DNA of 64,000 nt from Stenopsyche tienmushanensis (Eukaryota > Arthropoda > Insecta > Trichoptera > Stenopsychidae), in NCBI GenBank assembly GCA_008973525.1, contig WACJ01000119.1:310001-374000 (forward strand), in the 5' to 3' direction. The notes beneath the pieces were generated by a model. The model saw only the letters and a program-made list of their open reading frames with translations, made no database searches and was not told the origin of the DNA. Every line of letters begins with the position of its first letter. Positions within the stretch are counted from its first letter, which is position 1. This document shows positions 23,713 through 34,085 of this stretch, piece after piece. Position numbers and translations under genes: made by a program.

Positions 23713-24060
23713 GATATCGTCATCAGATATTTAAATGCTAGTTCCACTTGGTGACCGCTTGAGCCCCCATTTTCATAAAATACCATCAATGTGACTGATA
23801 AAATTCCTTTCAGCTGAGACACGGACTAAAACTCGCAAAATTCCCGATTTCCCAACAAATTATTTATTTCCGTCGCTGCAGATGAATATTAATATGCTAT
23901 AATACTTTGATGTGATGCGTAATTATATTACGGAGGAATACAAACATTCTGAATCCCGTATCTATTATATTTCATAACGATATTCCCATTATAAGCGTCG
24001 AGGTGTAGTAAATACATCACCGGTAGGGAAAGGTTGATATAACAATTTGCAAAACATATA
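23694..24060 (+). repeat. Dispersed repeat F1, copy 1
   Basis: About 340 bases match 40728-41060 in the same orientation, from GATATCGTCATCAGATATTT through CCGTCGCTGCAGAT to TACATCACCGGTAGGGA. Small indels separate the two. No coding frame is shared. Class unknown. Confidence 0.7.
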
Positions 24061-25904
24061 TGTACTGTATATATGTATAGATAGATTAAACAGTTACTGC
24101 CCTTAAGGCGTCGCCTAAGCTCGCCTAATTATCCGGGATCTTGGGATTGGATTCCCTATTAGTTCGAGGATACTCCGAATAGACCGCATGGCAGCGCGAA
24201 ACATGGACTCCGTCGTCAAGCCTCCAACATTCCACTAAGTTGCTATCTGTCCAATTTCAACAAAAATTAGCTGATCTATTCAGGATGCGATAATGCTTGC
24301 AGAAACCCAAGCTACCGATCTTAAGGATGTCCGTTCCCAAATCTTCCCTGCAGGGTTTCTTCGCCTACTAAGAAGAAAACCCTCAATCCCGGGACCTTCC
24401 AGTTTTATCTCTACGTATAAGGTGACCGCTATTTTACAAGTTTGTAAATATTGGCTATTTCATTATTTATTTTTTGATATTTCATGGAAATTATATTAAG
24501 GCCATATCTCCACTAAATGATTTATTACTGTACACATTTTTGTCATGGAATTTTTGTAGAGTGTCGATCATAATTAAAATATTCCCATCGATCAATTAAT
24601 TCAATTGCATTTCAGCTGTAAAATATGCGGACTTTATTTACTGTGACGAATTATGTCACGCCGCTATGGATAATACTGGGTGGACCCGAAAGTATTCGCG
24701 CATTTTGAGATCTTATGTTTGAGCTTTATTTGTGTCCAGACACATTGATGGAAACGTCTTTGTATGATATTTTTTTGTAGAACTATCGTTAAATATTATT
24801 CTTGTGCGACAGATTTATTTTATTATTAAGAGTAAAATTTACAGATCTAAGTCTAATAGTCTAATATAGATACACTAAAATTTGCAGTTGCAGTAAAACT
24901 GAAGACACATATGTGTATTGTTTATGTTTGCGCGAATGAACGAATATTGTGTGATATCAAAAGTGTTGAGGTTCATTTATTGTTCATTGATTATTTTTTT
25001 AAATTAAATTACATAAAATTTTTGGTCATTCTATTATGTATTATCTCAGTGTTTGAATGTCCATAAATTCGATATTTATGCTCCCCATACGGACAGAATG
25101 CAAATATTGAGTCGGTCGAACAAATGTATCCATTTTAAAAGCCCCCATGATTGAAAGCAGCGCCCAGCGAAGAGGGAAAATATTACAGCCGGTATATATT
25201 GATTGATGGCTTTTTCTGCCGTTTGCCTTGATTAACTTTTCCGGATGGACGTCCATCAGCCTGGAACAATGGAAAAGAGACACTCCAAAATGTAAATATT
25301 ATCCAGCAGCAATATGAACACGTCATATAGAATGAACGATGTCTGCAAACAATACGAGTGCACACACTCCATTGACGTGCAAATGCATGAAAATCATAGG
25401 TTTGACTATTTTTGTGTTTTTTTATTATTTATCATTCGTCTTCGGGATAAGATATCCAGGTTTTTTTGTGCGCTTGGAGGCTTTTATGTTTGGAATCGGG
25501 GATTTTTTTTTATCGGAACGGCTAACTTTTCAAACTGAGACCCCGGGCTGAATATATCAAATCTGAAAATGTTCCATTTGTTCTTCGCGCTCTGGAGTCG
25601 GAAAGTTGGTAGCGGCTTAAGCGTATATTTTTATTTGAAATTTTCATCGGATTAGCGAAGGGCTTAAGTTCAAATCCCATCTTAGGCTTGCGTCTATTTG
25701 GACACCGACTGAGTCCAAAAATATAATTTATTTTATCTTAAAGTACCGAGAATTGCTTGAGCACAGTTTTAAAATATTCTTTCCATTATAAGTTCAAATA
25801 TTTTTATTAATTAAAACTTGTAAATAAGTCAACATTTGAGAATTGGAAAGAAAGATTGGCCCTCTTTGGAATCAAATATTTTTTTCAATCCATTATATTG
25901 GTTT
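24061..25904. other. Unassigned DNA
   Basis: At 24672 the string GGACCCGAAAGTATTCGCGC resembles GGACCCAAAAGTATTCGAAT at 15901 and could be a decayed mariner-type TIR. The rest shows no repeat or coding feature I can support. The 24130-24420 tract is less AT-rich but stop-ridden. Confidence 0.35.
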
Positions 25905-26330
25905 TTTTGTCTCAGGTTTGAAGTGATGGACCCGTGTTTCATCCATAGCTATGAATCGATGCAAAAACTCGTCTTTATTGCTGTGAAACATTGCCAAATA
26001 TTCGATCGAAACATTCTTACGACGCTGTTTTTGTTTCATCGTGAGCAAACGCGGTACCCGTCATGCGCACAGTTTTCTCATGTGCAGTTTTTCAGTCAAT
26101 ATGCGATGTATAGTAATTTTTAAAATGCATACCATGTCTGCTAGTTTGCTCACTTTCAGTTGATGGTTATTCAATACCATTGTGTATTTCTGACACCATT
26201 TTTGGCGTAGTCACCTCATTTGGTCGACCGCTGCGATACTCATCTTGGCCTCATTTAAGCTCAACTTTGACATTAGTTGGACTGAGACCTTTCAAATAAA
26301 AGTATTGTATTACATAACGATAAACTAATT
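25905..26330 (-). pseudogene. Mariner-2 transposase fragment
   Basis: Read on the minus strand, broken frames give DQMR, VSKLADMVCILKITIHRILTEKLHMRKLCA and VPRLLTMKQKQRRKNVSIEYLAMFHSNKDEFLHRFIAMDETRVHHFKPE. This is the mariner linker followed by the first catalytic motif, with D of DET kept and W changed to R. A stop replaces the R in CARWV. It matches 4356-4790 nearly end to end, including a non-coding tail (GAGACCTTTCAAATAAAAGT) present in both. The C-terminal catalytic half is absent. Confidence 0.8.
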
Positions 26331-26404
26331 AACTGGGAATGTTCACTATTGATGGTTTTTTTTAACTTCTCGTCACTGGATTTTCTCTTAATTTCGATTT
26401 TTCC

Positions 26405-26418
26405 ATAAATAATGGACA
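26405..26418. repeat. Target-site duplication, left, of family-B copy B
   Basis: ATAAATAATGGACA here and ATAAACAATGGACA at 27075-27088 flank the element and differ at a single base. The 14-base length matches the other two duplications described in this window. Confidence 0.75.
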
Positions 26419-27074
26419 GACGACAGACATCAGATAGTGACTAACTGAGTTGGGGGCTCATTAACAATCGAACCCATTTCCTTCGCTGCTGTATGGTCCG
26501 TTCCGGGTTACCCAGGACTAGCCACATAAAGAGTGTCTTACACTGATCCTTTTAGCCCCACGAGAAATGCTACGCGTGGGGCGTCCAGTTGCCCACTCCT
26601 TTTGCTCCACGCCCTCAGCTGAATTTCAAGAGAACCGCAGGTCCAACCTCAGTTTGAGGGGAGCTGCAGTAGATGATGGACAGTAGGGGCTATCCCTTCC
26701 CCATAGTGCTCGTATCGGTTCGGTTCGGTTCGTTCGAGACGAGTCGTCGTGCGAACAGCCTAAAACCGTTCTCCCCTATTTGCCTAGGTTGTTGAGGATA
26801 GCGGTGAGCTTTTGACATAGTCTCTACCAACTACTGTAATCGGATGTTCCACACATCCCTTTATGGGTACGCAGCACAGGGTGACCTGCGCACCCAACTC
26901 ATGTTAGCTGGGTTACCCCAGCTACGTTTGATGACCAAATCGACGAGGTTACTTTCGCACACCTCTATTCCACAGCATTACCCCCAGGAGTTCAACCGTA
27001 GCCCACGTGTGTAGGGTTGGCTCCCCCTCTCCCTAGGGTTTTATGGGTGGGCATCAGCCTAGCACCCACCCGGA
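26419..27074 (-). mobile_element. Family-B element, copy B (656 bp)
   Basis: This is the most complete uninterrupted copy. On the minus strand it opens with a hairpin (GGGTGGG at 27071-27065 pairing with CCCACCC at 27051-27045). It runs through ATAAAACCCTAGGGAGAGGG, GGGGTAACCCAGCTAACATG, TTGGGTGCGCAGGTCACCCT, GGAGAACGGTTTTAGGCTGT and GGCTAGTCCTGGGTAACCCG, and ends near GTCTGTCGTC. A (GGTTC)n expansion lies at about 26715-26731. All frames have stops and no RT motif is visible. Flanking 14-bp repeats indicate it was inserted as a unit. It could be a SINE-like rider or a deletion derivative of a larger non-LTR element. Confidence 0.75.
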
Positions 27075-27088
27075 ATAAACAATGGACA
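27075..27088. repeat. Target-site duplication, right, of family-B copy B
   Basis: ATAAACAATGGACA, partner of 26405-26418. Ten bases downstream TTAACCCTTTGAATG begins, a possible piggyBac-type end. Confidence 0.75.
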
Positions 27089-27462
27089 ACACTATTAACC
27101 CTTTGAATGTCACTAAATTTGACTTGTCTAAATTATTAAGTATTTTATTACACAAGAGTCTTTTTCGACACCAAGATTATTTGCACGATTTGTTTTTTAA
27201 TTAAAATGGGTCCCAAATGTATCGATTTCAAGCTTCACCAAACGTCTTTCTTTCTTATTAAAACTGAAGACATACATATAATGCAAGTCTATTTTGTCCT
27301 TTCCAAAAATTTGCATTGATAAGAGTTTTTGCTTTGAAAAGAGTGTTTAGTAATAATTAAACCATAAACTTTGAGAATCAATGATTTTGGTTTAGTTCTT
27401 TTTTATATTTTACTATAATTTATGTACAAATAGTAGGCTAGGTTAAATATTTAAAAAAATCA

Positions 27463-27542
27463 AAATACAGCAAAAAAATAAAACAACAAAAAAATACAGC
27501 AAAAAAATAAAACAACAAAAAAAAAATACAGCAAAAAAAATA
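27463..27542. repeat. A-rich tandem repeat
   Basis: Nearly three units of about 31 bp, each AATACAGC + poly-A + TAAAACAACAAA. It may have arisen from the A-rich tail of an old retroposon, though none is recognisable beside it. Confidence 0.8.
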
Positions 27543-28036
27543 GTAAAACGTTTTCAACAAAAAAAATAAGAAAGACATCGAAAAAATTAATTCTCACTTT
27601 CAGAACGTGTGCGCTATGAAAATTTACTTATTAATTTTAGGGTCAAGGACTTATAAATATTTAAGAAAAATCATGTCGACACAAAAACATATTTCATGGT
27701 GGAAAAATTATGGTTCACATTCTATAGAATTTTTCATCCTATATACAATACCTGTATAATAGATTTAGCGGCTAAACTGAAATACATTTGTTTTAAAACT
27801 ACAAGTCAAATGTGGTCAGTGGTCACATAAAACATCAAAAATATTTAAAGTCGTACTGAACTGAACATTTTTTGTGTTTGCTCCAAAATGACAATAAATA
27901 CAAGGTGTCCGAGTTTCATTTTGACATTGATGATCATATTCGTTCTCAATGATTTTTTTTTTGCCAAACATTGCCAACCATTTTAATATGGTTTTTCATG
28001 GCGCATATATATTTTTAAAAATGTGATCTCCAGCCA

Positions 28037-28107
28037 CACCTCTTGAAAAATTCGAACCCAAGATGATTGAGTTACGAGTCCAACCGCTTAACCACGGGAC
28101 CACCTAC
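28037..28107 (-). other. tRNA-like sequence (possible SINE head or tRNA pseudogene)
   Basis: On the minus strand, GTGGTTAAGCGGTTGGACTC is a good box A and GGGTTCGAATT a good box B, spaced as in a tRNA. The implied anticodon loop CTCGTAA would give CGT (Thr). The acceptor arms do not pair and the T-stem needs three G-U pairs, so it is not a functional tRNA gene. A tRNA-derived SINE promoter or a decayed tRNA copy fits better. No second copy was noticed. Confidence 0.4.
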
Positions 28108-29854
28108 GTAGGTGCGTACTCAATTAAATGTGTCCGTATTTTGACTTAAGTCTCATTTAAACGCATAAATAATGATTTAATATTTTAAATACTTAAGCGA
28201 TAAAAAAAGATACTCATCAGTGAGTCGCTTTTGTTATTTTTTCGTAGAAAAAAAAAAGATTAATGCTTTAATATTATTATGCTAGGGATTGGTGAATCAA
28301 CATTGTTTTCAACAAATTTGTAAATTTTGACAGCTTTTTTTATCATGTTTTATATCCTCCATCGCGCGCTGTGACGTGGACTCAAAACAAGCGTTCACTA
28401 AATCAGCTATCCTGATTCTATTGATACTCGCAGCAGACTGAATTTTTTTGCACTGTAAAGCTAAGGGTTTTTCTATTTCACCCAATTAGTTTGAATATAT
28501 TGCGATCAGTAGGAGTGTGTTAAAAAAATATCTTTCATAACTTTTGGGATGCACACTGTACAGTGCCAATCATAGTATTTTTTAGGTATTTTAAAGCATA
28601 TTGTATGATTTAATTATCATGTTTTATGTATTCATTTATAGTTCGGTATAAAGGTGAAGCCGCCTTTAAGAATTCCCGTGGGCTGAAAAATTATAAAGAA
28701 ATTTAGCGAAATAAAGGTCGATTGGCTGAACAAAACGCGGGTCTGCCTCTGAAAGAATTAGTAAAGAGAGAAAGATTTTCCTTTCTGTCTGACAAAGATA
28801 AATTGTTTTTTAAGATGTTTGGACTTACTTGAGCAAATCACATTCACTGTCTTTATATTTCGCCCACCCCCTATTTGCCCAGCGTCTATAACGCTCACAG
28901 GGGCCGACCTAATATTTTTTATCTTAAGGAATTTTCTTATATTAACGATTTAATTTGTCAGAATGGCTTTGTGTGTAGCAAATAGGAGGACAGCACAATT
29001 AAAATGTGAAATTACGACACAAAGCGAATTCGCCGCGTATTATCGAACGTTGGGCAAAATGTGGATCCATCGATCGGGCCGTTTTGTTGTCGAAACATCC
29101 CTTTAATTGTGAACAAATCCACAGCGGCGGGGGTAAAACGATACCTGTAAAATACGACAGCGGTCTTTTCACGCATTTCATTTTACAGAAAGCCTTTTTT
29201 CATATGTTCCAATGTCAATATTTTCATTCTGCTTGGAATCCAAGCGTCAAACGTCACTCAATAAAGCCTCACGTTTATCGACTACACGCATTATGTAGCA
29301 ATTCAAAAACGAATTATTTATAGCGCCGAAACACACCATCGCGATAGGGTGACATGACAGACAGACAAACACACCCCCGAGCAATTATTTATCTACAAAT
29401 GCTGGATAGTTTATTCGGCTTTTACATTCCATATGAATTGTCGTGATTTATTCGTACGAGATTCCTTTGATGTTGCTTACTGAGATACGCTCCGCTAATG
29501 CCCTGTATGTTACGCTGCTTGTTTCTATAATTTGCAATTTGACAAACGAAATATTGCCATACTTACTTATTTAATCGCGTGTAATAATTACGACACGACG
29601 ATACCATATTTGGCAATTCTCTCATATTTCACGGAAGCCCTGGAGAAGGTATATCTGAAAGATTAATAGGATGTATTACAATCAAATTTACGTTTTTACA
29701 TGTAAAAAATGATTATTACATATCAGCGGCTTCTCACATCTCCAGCGCACACGCTCGTGCCAGTTCATGCCTGTATGTGCATGCATATAAGCTTGCATAC
29801 GCTCTCAATGTTATAAGCATTCTGATCTTATTGTATAAGTATACAGTTGAAAAA
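28108..29854. other. Unassigned DNA
   Basis: The 105-codon plus frame at 29006-29323 overlaps a 60-codon minus frame. Neither resembles a family I know. The 28860-29600 tract is less AT-rich and repeat-free, so it could be host single-copy DNA. Confidence 0.35.
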
Positions 29855-29998
29855 AATACTGTTGCTAAACAAAATGGGCGACAAACACGCGAGACCAAAC
29901 AAACTGACCATTAGGACCCCCCTTACACGACAACTCCGCCAACATTGAAACAAAAATTTCCTCCGACCTCATCAGCCCTTGTAACCTTACATTCTAGT
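29855..29998 (-). mobile_element. Mariner-1 5' end fragment
   Basis: TACTGTTGCTAAACAAAATG and GGCGACAAACACGCGAGACC, followed by CCTTGTAACCTTACATTCTA at the right, match the 5' UTR and TIR of mariner-1 at 15700-15812. The TIR is cut after about 14 bases, at the same place as at 23182, and family-B-linked sequence follows. Confidence 0.7.
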
Positions 29999-30569
29999 TT
30001 ATCATGTTATAATAATGCTGGAGGTGATTGATCCCTTCAGGATACACCCAACCTGATGAAGATTTGAATCGGGATAGCTCACGTGAATCGCTTACTATTA
30101 GATTGCATGAAATGATTAAATTCAGGTGAGTGTTTTACTCTACGGTGTTCACCCATAAAACCCCAGAAAGGGAGAAGGGGCAACCCTACGCTTGTGGGTA
30201 ATAGTCGAGGCTCTGGGGTAATGATGTAGAGTGGAAGTGGGCGAAAGCAACCTAGTTGGTTGACACTGCACAGTGCGAAAATTTGTGTTGGTGACACTGC
30301 ACAGCTGACAGCGCGGATCTCACACGGACCCCCAAACCCCAGGGGGGGGGGGGAGCCAACCCTAAGCCCAACGTGGGCGACGGTTGAACCTCTGGGGTAA
30401 TGATGTGGAGTAGTGGTGTGCGAAAGTAAATTCGTCGGTTTGCTCATCGAACGCTTTTGGGGTAGCCCAGTTAACATGAGTTGGGTGCGCAGGTCACCCT
30501 GTGTTGCGTATCCATGACGAGGTGTGTAGAACAGCCGATTACAGTAATTGGTGGAAACTGTGTTATAGG
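29999..30569 (+). mobile_element. Family-B element, copy C, 5' portion (partly duplicated)
   Basis: Two family-B 5' modules lie in tandem. The first (30124-30261) has the 5' hairpin and runs to GAAAGCAACCTAGTTGG. The second (about 30326-30569) restarts at ACCCCCAAACCCC and runs on through TTGGGTGCGCAGGTCACCCT. Between them is a spacer with a repeated GACACTGCACAG and a mariner-1-like piece, GCGCGGATCTCACACGG. The upstream 29999-30120 segment is shared with copy A. The element is interrupted at 30570 by an R1 insertion. A 132-codon minus-strand frame here is a product of GC-rich repeat DNA, not a gene. Confidence 0.65.
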
Positions 30570-30583
30570 CTTACCACTATTCT
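30570..30583. repeat. Target-site duplication, left, of an R1 insertion
   Basis: CTTACCACTATTCT is repeated exactly at 31105-31118. In the uninterrupted family-B copy B the corresponding site occurs once (CTCACCGCTATCCT, minus strand), so this is a genuine insertion scar. Confidence 0.85.
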
Positions 30584-31104
30584 TGGGCACACAGACCTGG
30601 TGGCCACTCCCTCCTCGTTCAGGGCATTCAGGGTATTCTGTAGCATTTTTGGACAAAAATGCGTTCCTGGGGGCTACTATGATCCCATCGATCATGATAG
30701 CACCCCCAGTGGCTAGCTCAATCAGGTGGCTCGCGCCAAGAGCGTCGCGAGCGAGACTAGGCAACCCCCCCCTCTCCCATAATGTATATATATATATCTA
30801 TTATACTTCTTTCTTTTATTTATTTATTTATTTATTTTATTATTATTAGTTTATTTTATTATTTTTTTTTTCTTTTTTAATATCTATGTATATATTTTAG
30901 TTAGGTCTAATTGATAAATTCAAGTACCTAGCTAGCTTCCCCCCGCGCTTAGAGCGTAAGTGGCCATCGGTGTTGAGAAAGAGTGGGTCCTCGCAGACAG
31001 TATAATTTCAGGTTTTGCACCTTGGGTGCACTTTTGTTGAGCGGGCTGGCATGGTCCCGAATAGCGGGACCAATAAACAGCTCGGGTAAGAGGTGGGTCA
31101 CTGT
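30584..31104 (+). mobile_element. 5'-truncated R1-clade retrotransposon copy (521 bp)
   Basis: It starts inside the ORF2 C-terminus: ILGHTDLVATPSSFRAFRVFCSIFGQKCVPGGYYDPIDHDSTPSG at 30582-30716, ending in a stop, like the copies at 3912-4097 and 33294. The complete-looking 3' UTR follows, with GCGAGCGAGACTAG, (TTTA)n at about 30812-30840, CCGCGCTTAGAGCG, TTTTGCACCTTGGGTGCAC and CAATAAACAGCTCGGG, and ends GGTGGGTCACTGT at 31104. There is no long poly-A tail. Exact 14-bp duplications flank it, so this copy defines the element's 3' terminus and is probably among the youngest here. Confidence 0.85.
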
Positions 31105-31118
31105 CTTACCACTATTCT
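31105..31118. repeat. Target-site duplication, right, of the R1 insertion
   Basis: CTTACCACTATTCT, exact partner of 30570-30583. Family-B sequence resumes at once with CAACAACATAGGCA. Confidence 0.85.
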
Positions 31119-31545
31119 CAACAACATAGGCAGTCAGGGGAGAACGGTTTTAGGCTGTTCGAGCAGCGACTCGTCTCTGTGGCTAGATACTAAGAATGAC
31201 CCAACCGATACGAGTACCATGGGGAAGAGATAGCTCCTGCAGTCCATCATCTGTTGCAGCCCCCTTCAGATTGAGGTTGGACTCGTTGTGGCCCAGTGAG
31301 CTCACGGTAGTATTCCCTTGTATTTAGCTTTAACCTCTGTCCTTCCTCCTCCATTGCACCTTCGGGTGCACATGGTCTGAAGCTGGTCTTTCCTGTGGAA
31401 CCTCGCCTCATTTAGAGGGCGTGGAGACAAAAAAGGTGGGTACCTGGACGCTCCACGCGTAGCGTTTTTTGTAGGGCTAAAAGGATCAGTGGAAGACACT
31501 CTTTGTGTGGCTAGTCCGGGATAACCTAGAACAGATCATATAGCA
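31119..31545 (+). mobile_element. Family-B element, copy C, 3' portion
   Basis: Continues family B after the R1 insertion: GGGGAGAACGGTTTTAGGCT, CCGATACGAGTACCATGGGG, CATCTGTTGCAGCCCCCTTC, AGATTGAGGTTGGACTCG, then CCACGCGTAGCG and GTGGCTAGTCCGGG. It ends near CATATAGCAGG, about 60 bases before the 3' terminus seen in copy B. The segment with CAGTGAGCTCACGG and GTAGTATTCCCTTG is also in copy D but absent from copy B, so two length variants exist. Confidence 0.7.
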
Positions 31546-32863
31546 GGGGGACCTTTATACAATAGGAGATTTTCCTAAGAATAAGACATTTTTATTAAGA
31601 ACCAACTGAGTCCGAATATCTCGTGAGCAGAGCTCAACCGCCGTATTGCGCGCGCATCCTTCCTTTTCCCGCCCCGCGGCCCCGTTTCACTTCATCAGAT
31701 TAATATGCGCCAATATGGTGCATCCGTTAAACGTCTCGCAAAACAAATTCCGACAACAAACAGATATTAATTTATATATATTTTAGTATTAACTTTTTCT
31801 GTATGGAAATATTTCAATACATTCAAAGTCTAGGAACTCATCCATTTCATACGGATTTAATTTAAATTAAATTTAAATTGAACACTATTGATAGTCTTAC
31901 AAATTTGACGCTTGGATGGTTGTTCAATCAATGTAGTATGACATGTAGCACAGTCTTACTGGAAAAATATATTATGTACATTCATATGATGCAATTGTGG
32001 TCATAAAGTAGTATCGTTCAATATTCACAGTATTTAGCTGAGCTGTAATGCACTTTATTGCTAAACCAAATTTTGTTTGAAAACAATGAATCTCTCATTC
32101 GTTGTTCAGTAATAATGTAAATGGGTTATTGCAATGTATACCTGTACTTCTACTGTGGAGAACACTGTATAAATTCCCCCTATATATTCATTTTATGGAA
32201 TAATTAAATTTATCGTTTTACACAATCAAGCTTTCAAAACCTAACATTAAGCCCTGCTTATTATAATTGGAATAAACTGACTCTAAGAGGGATTTTCGAT
32301 TGAAATATTTTCCATATGTTAACCAAAGCGAATGTAATTTTAGTACATTTATCCAATAAATGGGCCGGGCAGAATTCATTACGTGCATGTAACATGAATA
32401 TTTGATCAAATTTCAAAGCGAGCCATAATTAATTTTCCGGGAAATTCGTAAAATTCTGCCACGCGAAAATGTTTTCATAAATTGCATTCCCAAAATTTGT
32501 TCGATGGAAGCGCATTAAAAGCTGAAATACTACATGCGACCACACACTGTGCTAAAATTTATACGTCCAAATTCCAGGTCTATTGAAGTATATTAACGCA
32601 ACGGTCGAGCTCGATTTACCGCATAATGCTTTCAACCCCTTTCGAGCCACCCCCCAGGTCTAATTTTTTCAGCCTCCGAAAGCGCCGTAAGCGTGTTTTA
32701 ATGATCTTTTTTTTAAACGTTTCATGTCGAAATGTGTACCATCGAACGCTATTAATAGATCCAATTACGTCGAAATCAAATTATCATTTATCATTCGACA
32801 CAAAAGGATACCTCTTCCTTGAAGATCGCACCGGGGGACAATAATGAGGTATCAATAAATATA
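31546..32863. other. Unassigned AT-rich DNA
   Basis: A Helitron-like scrap lies at about 31711-31786 (ATGGTGCATCCGTTAAACGT, also near 21360). Otherwise no repeat or coding feature was recognised. The tract before 32864 is ordinary DNA into which the mariner-1 element inserted. Confidence 0.4.
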
Positions 32864-33089
32864 CGAGGGTCAATTAAAAAGTAAGCTTACAGATAAGCAG
32901 ATTGTTTGATCATGCGTGTTTGTCGGCCATTTTGGTTAAGTCACAGTAAATTCTTCCGATGAAGAAGTCGTCACGCGCTCATGCCACTTTCCATCTATGC
33001 GAAATCCGCGCGGTCATCCGTTTTTTGACTTTGCAGAACAATATCACTGCGTATATTCATCGAAAGCTAGTGGTAGTTTATATCTAAGT

Positions 33090-33166
33090 GCCACAAAGTT
33101 TCCGTGTCTAACCGGTCCGAATTTCGGACTACCGACCAATCGAAAAAGCGCCTCGCGATAGGACTT
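33090..33166 (-). mobile_element. R1-clade tail fragment, second subfamily
   Basis: On the minus strand it reads ATCGCGAGGCGC, then GGTAGTCCGAAATTCGGACC, GGTTAGACACGGAAAC and TTTGTGGCA. It is closer to the copies at 46330-46420 and 57995-58075 (CGAAATTCGGACCGGTTGG, GGAAACC) than to the adjacent large copy. Two R1 subfamilies therefore inserted side by side in this mariner. Confidence 0.65.
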
Positions 33167-33293
33167 TTTTAAATTTTATTCACACCCAGGTTAATACATA
33201 GGCAACTCGTAGTGACATAGAAGACAAATATAAAAATAGTATAAATGAAATATAAAAATTGTATAAATATCATGTTATAGTAGAGGACGGATA

Positions 33294-34085
33294 CTAAAAA
33301 TAGTATCCGTTGAGGGCGCATTTGGCTCCGAAACTATGGCAAAAGGCCTTGAACGCCGAAAAGGCACCGAGGTTGGCCGCCAATTCCCTGTGGCCAAGTG
33401 GTCCAGAAAAAGGACCTCTGATACGGCACAGGAGAGCCTCTCTCTCGGCCGACATGCCTAAACAAGACCACAGAACGTGATCCGCATCAATGAAAGGATC
33501 CTTGCACACGTAGTCCGAACCATCTTTTAGTTTAATTTTTGCCAGGTATGCCGCAAAACGGCCGTGCCCCGTCAGGAACTGGGAAGTCCAGTGATCGGGG
33601 TCAATCCATTTTAGCTTGAGGGGAGATGAGACTGAGCCGAAGAAACTCAGCATGTAGACACGGTGAGACGACTCAGACCAACTGCGTTCCCAATTGGCAA
33701 TTGCCGCATTTCTAGCCCACCTTTTGGTGGCAATTTGCACTTTTAGGTCTAGTGGCATGATCCCTGCAAGGACAGGGAGGCTGTCTGTCGCAGTTGTTCT
33801 GTACGCTCCAGTGATTCTTAGTAGTGGCTGCCGTTGTGCAATGTTTAGGCTTCGTAGCGCCGTCTTGTTACGTCCACGGTGTCCAAGCCTATCCGCCCAT
33901 GCTCCTGCTCCGTATATGGTAATACTCTCGTAGATGGTTTCATAGGCAATCCTGAGGTGTCTGCCCCCAAGACCCCAATCAACACCCGCCAGTCTAGACA
34001 TTTTGCCAAAAGCTTTGGCCGCTTTGCCGGTTGCAATTTTAATGTTTTCTCTGAATCTGCATCCCTCAGAGATGGTTACGCCCAT
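33294..34085 (-). CDS. R1-like ORF2 C-terminal region, partial (263 codons)
   Basis: ORF2 of R1-clade retrotransposons encodes endonuclease and reverse transcriptase, used for target-primed insertion. This is the region downstream of the RT: IYGAGAWADRL at residues 57-67, LRSLNIAQRQPLLRITGAYRTTATDSLPVLAGIMPLDL at 78-114, LTGHGRFAAYL at 171-181, and the C-terminal zinc-knuckle remnant VCKDPFIDADHVLWSC at 193-208. The knuckle keeps C194, H203 and C208, but the first cysteine, present as CPC in the copies at 3500 and 46300, is V/Y here. The tail SGPLGHRELAANLGAFSAFKAF (227-248) is the part shared by most copies. The first Met is simply the first in a 5'-open frame and not a true start. The frame is open for 263 codons though the element is dead upstream, suggesting fairly recent decay. 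Confidence 0.85.
   Translation of the reverse strand: MGVTISEGCRFRENIKIATGKAAKAFGKMSRLAGVDWGLGGRHLRIAYETIYESITIYGAGAWADRLGHRGRNKTALRSLNIAQRQPLLRITGAYRTTATDSLPVLAGIMPLDLKVQIATKRWARNAAIANWERSWSESSHRVYMLSFFGSVSSPLKLKWIDPDHWTSQFLTGHGRFAAYLAKIKLKDGSDYVCKDPFIDADHVLWSCLGMSAEREALLCRIRGPFSGPLGHRELAANLGAFSAFKAFCHSFGAKCALNGYYF

Noticed and set aside
25605..25700. tRNA-like sequence with AAGTTCAAATCCC
   Set aside because: Box B is present but no box A lies at a suitable distance and no cloverleaf forms.
27045..27071. HDV-like self-cleaving ribozyme at the family-B 5' end
   Set aside because: The two strands of the 5' stem are only about 13 bases apart, too close for the nested HDV pseudoknot. Kept only as a hairpin.
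28037..28107. Functional tRNA-Thr gene on the minus strand
   Set aside because: A and B boxes are good but the acceptor stem does not pair and the T-stem depends on G-U pairs; kept only as a tRNA-like feature.
29006..29323. 105-codon plus-strand frame
   Set aside because: Opposed by another frame on the minus strand; peptide lacks recognisable features.
30079..30477. 132-codon minus-strand frame and 122-codon plus-strand frame (30481-30849)
   Set aside because: Both are in family-B or R1 3' DNA and are not kept in the other copies. The real R1 frame is 30501-30716.
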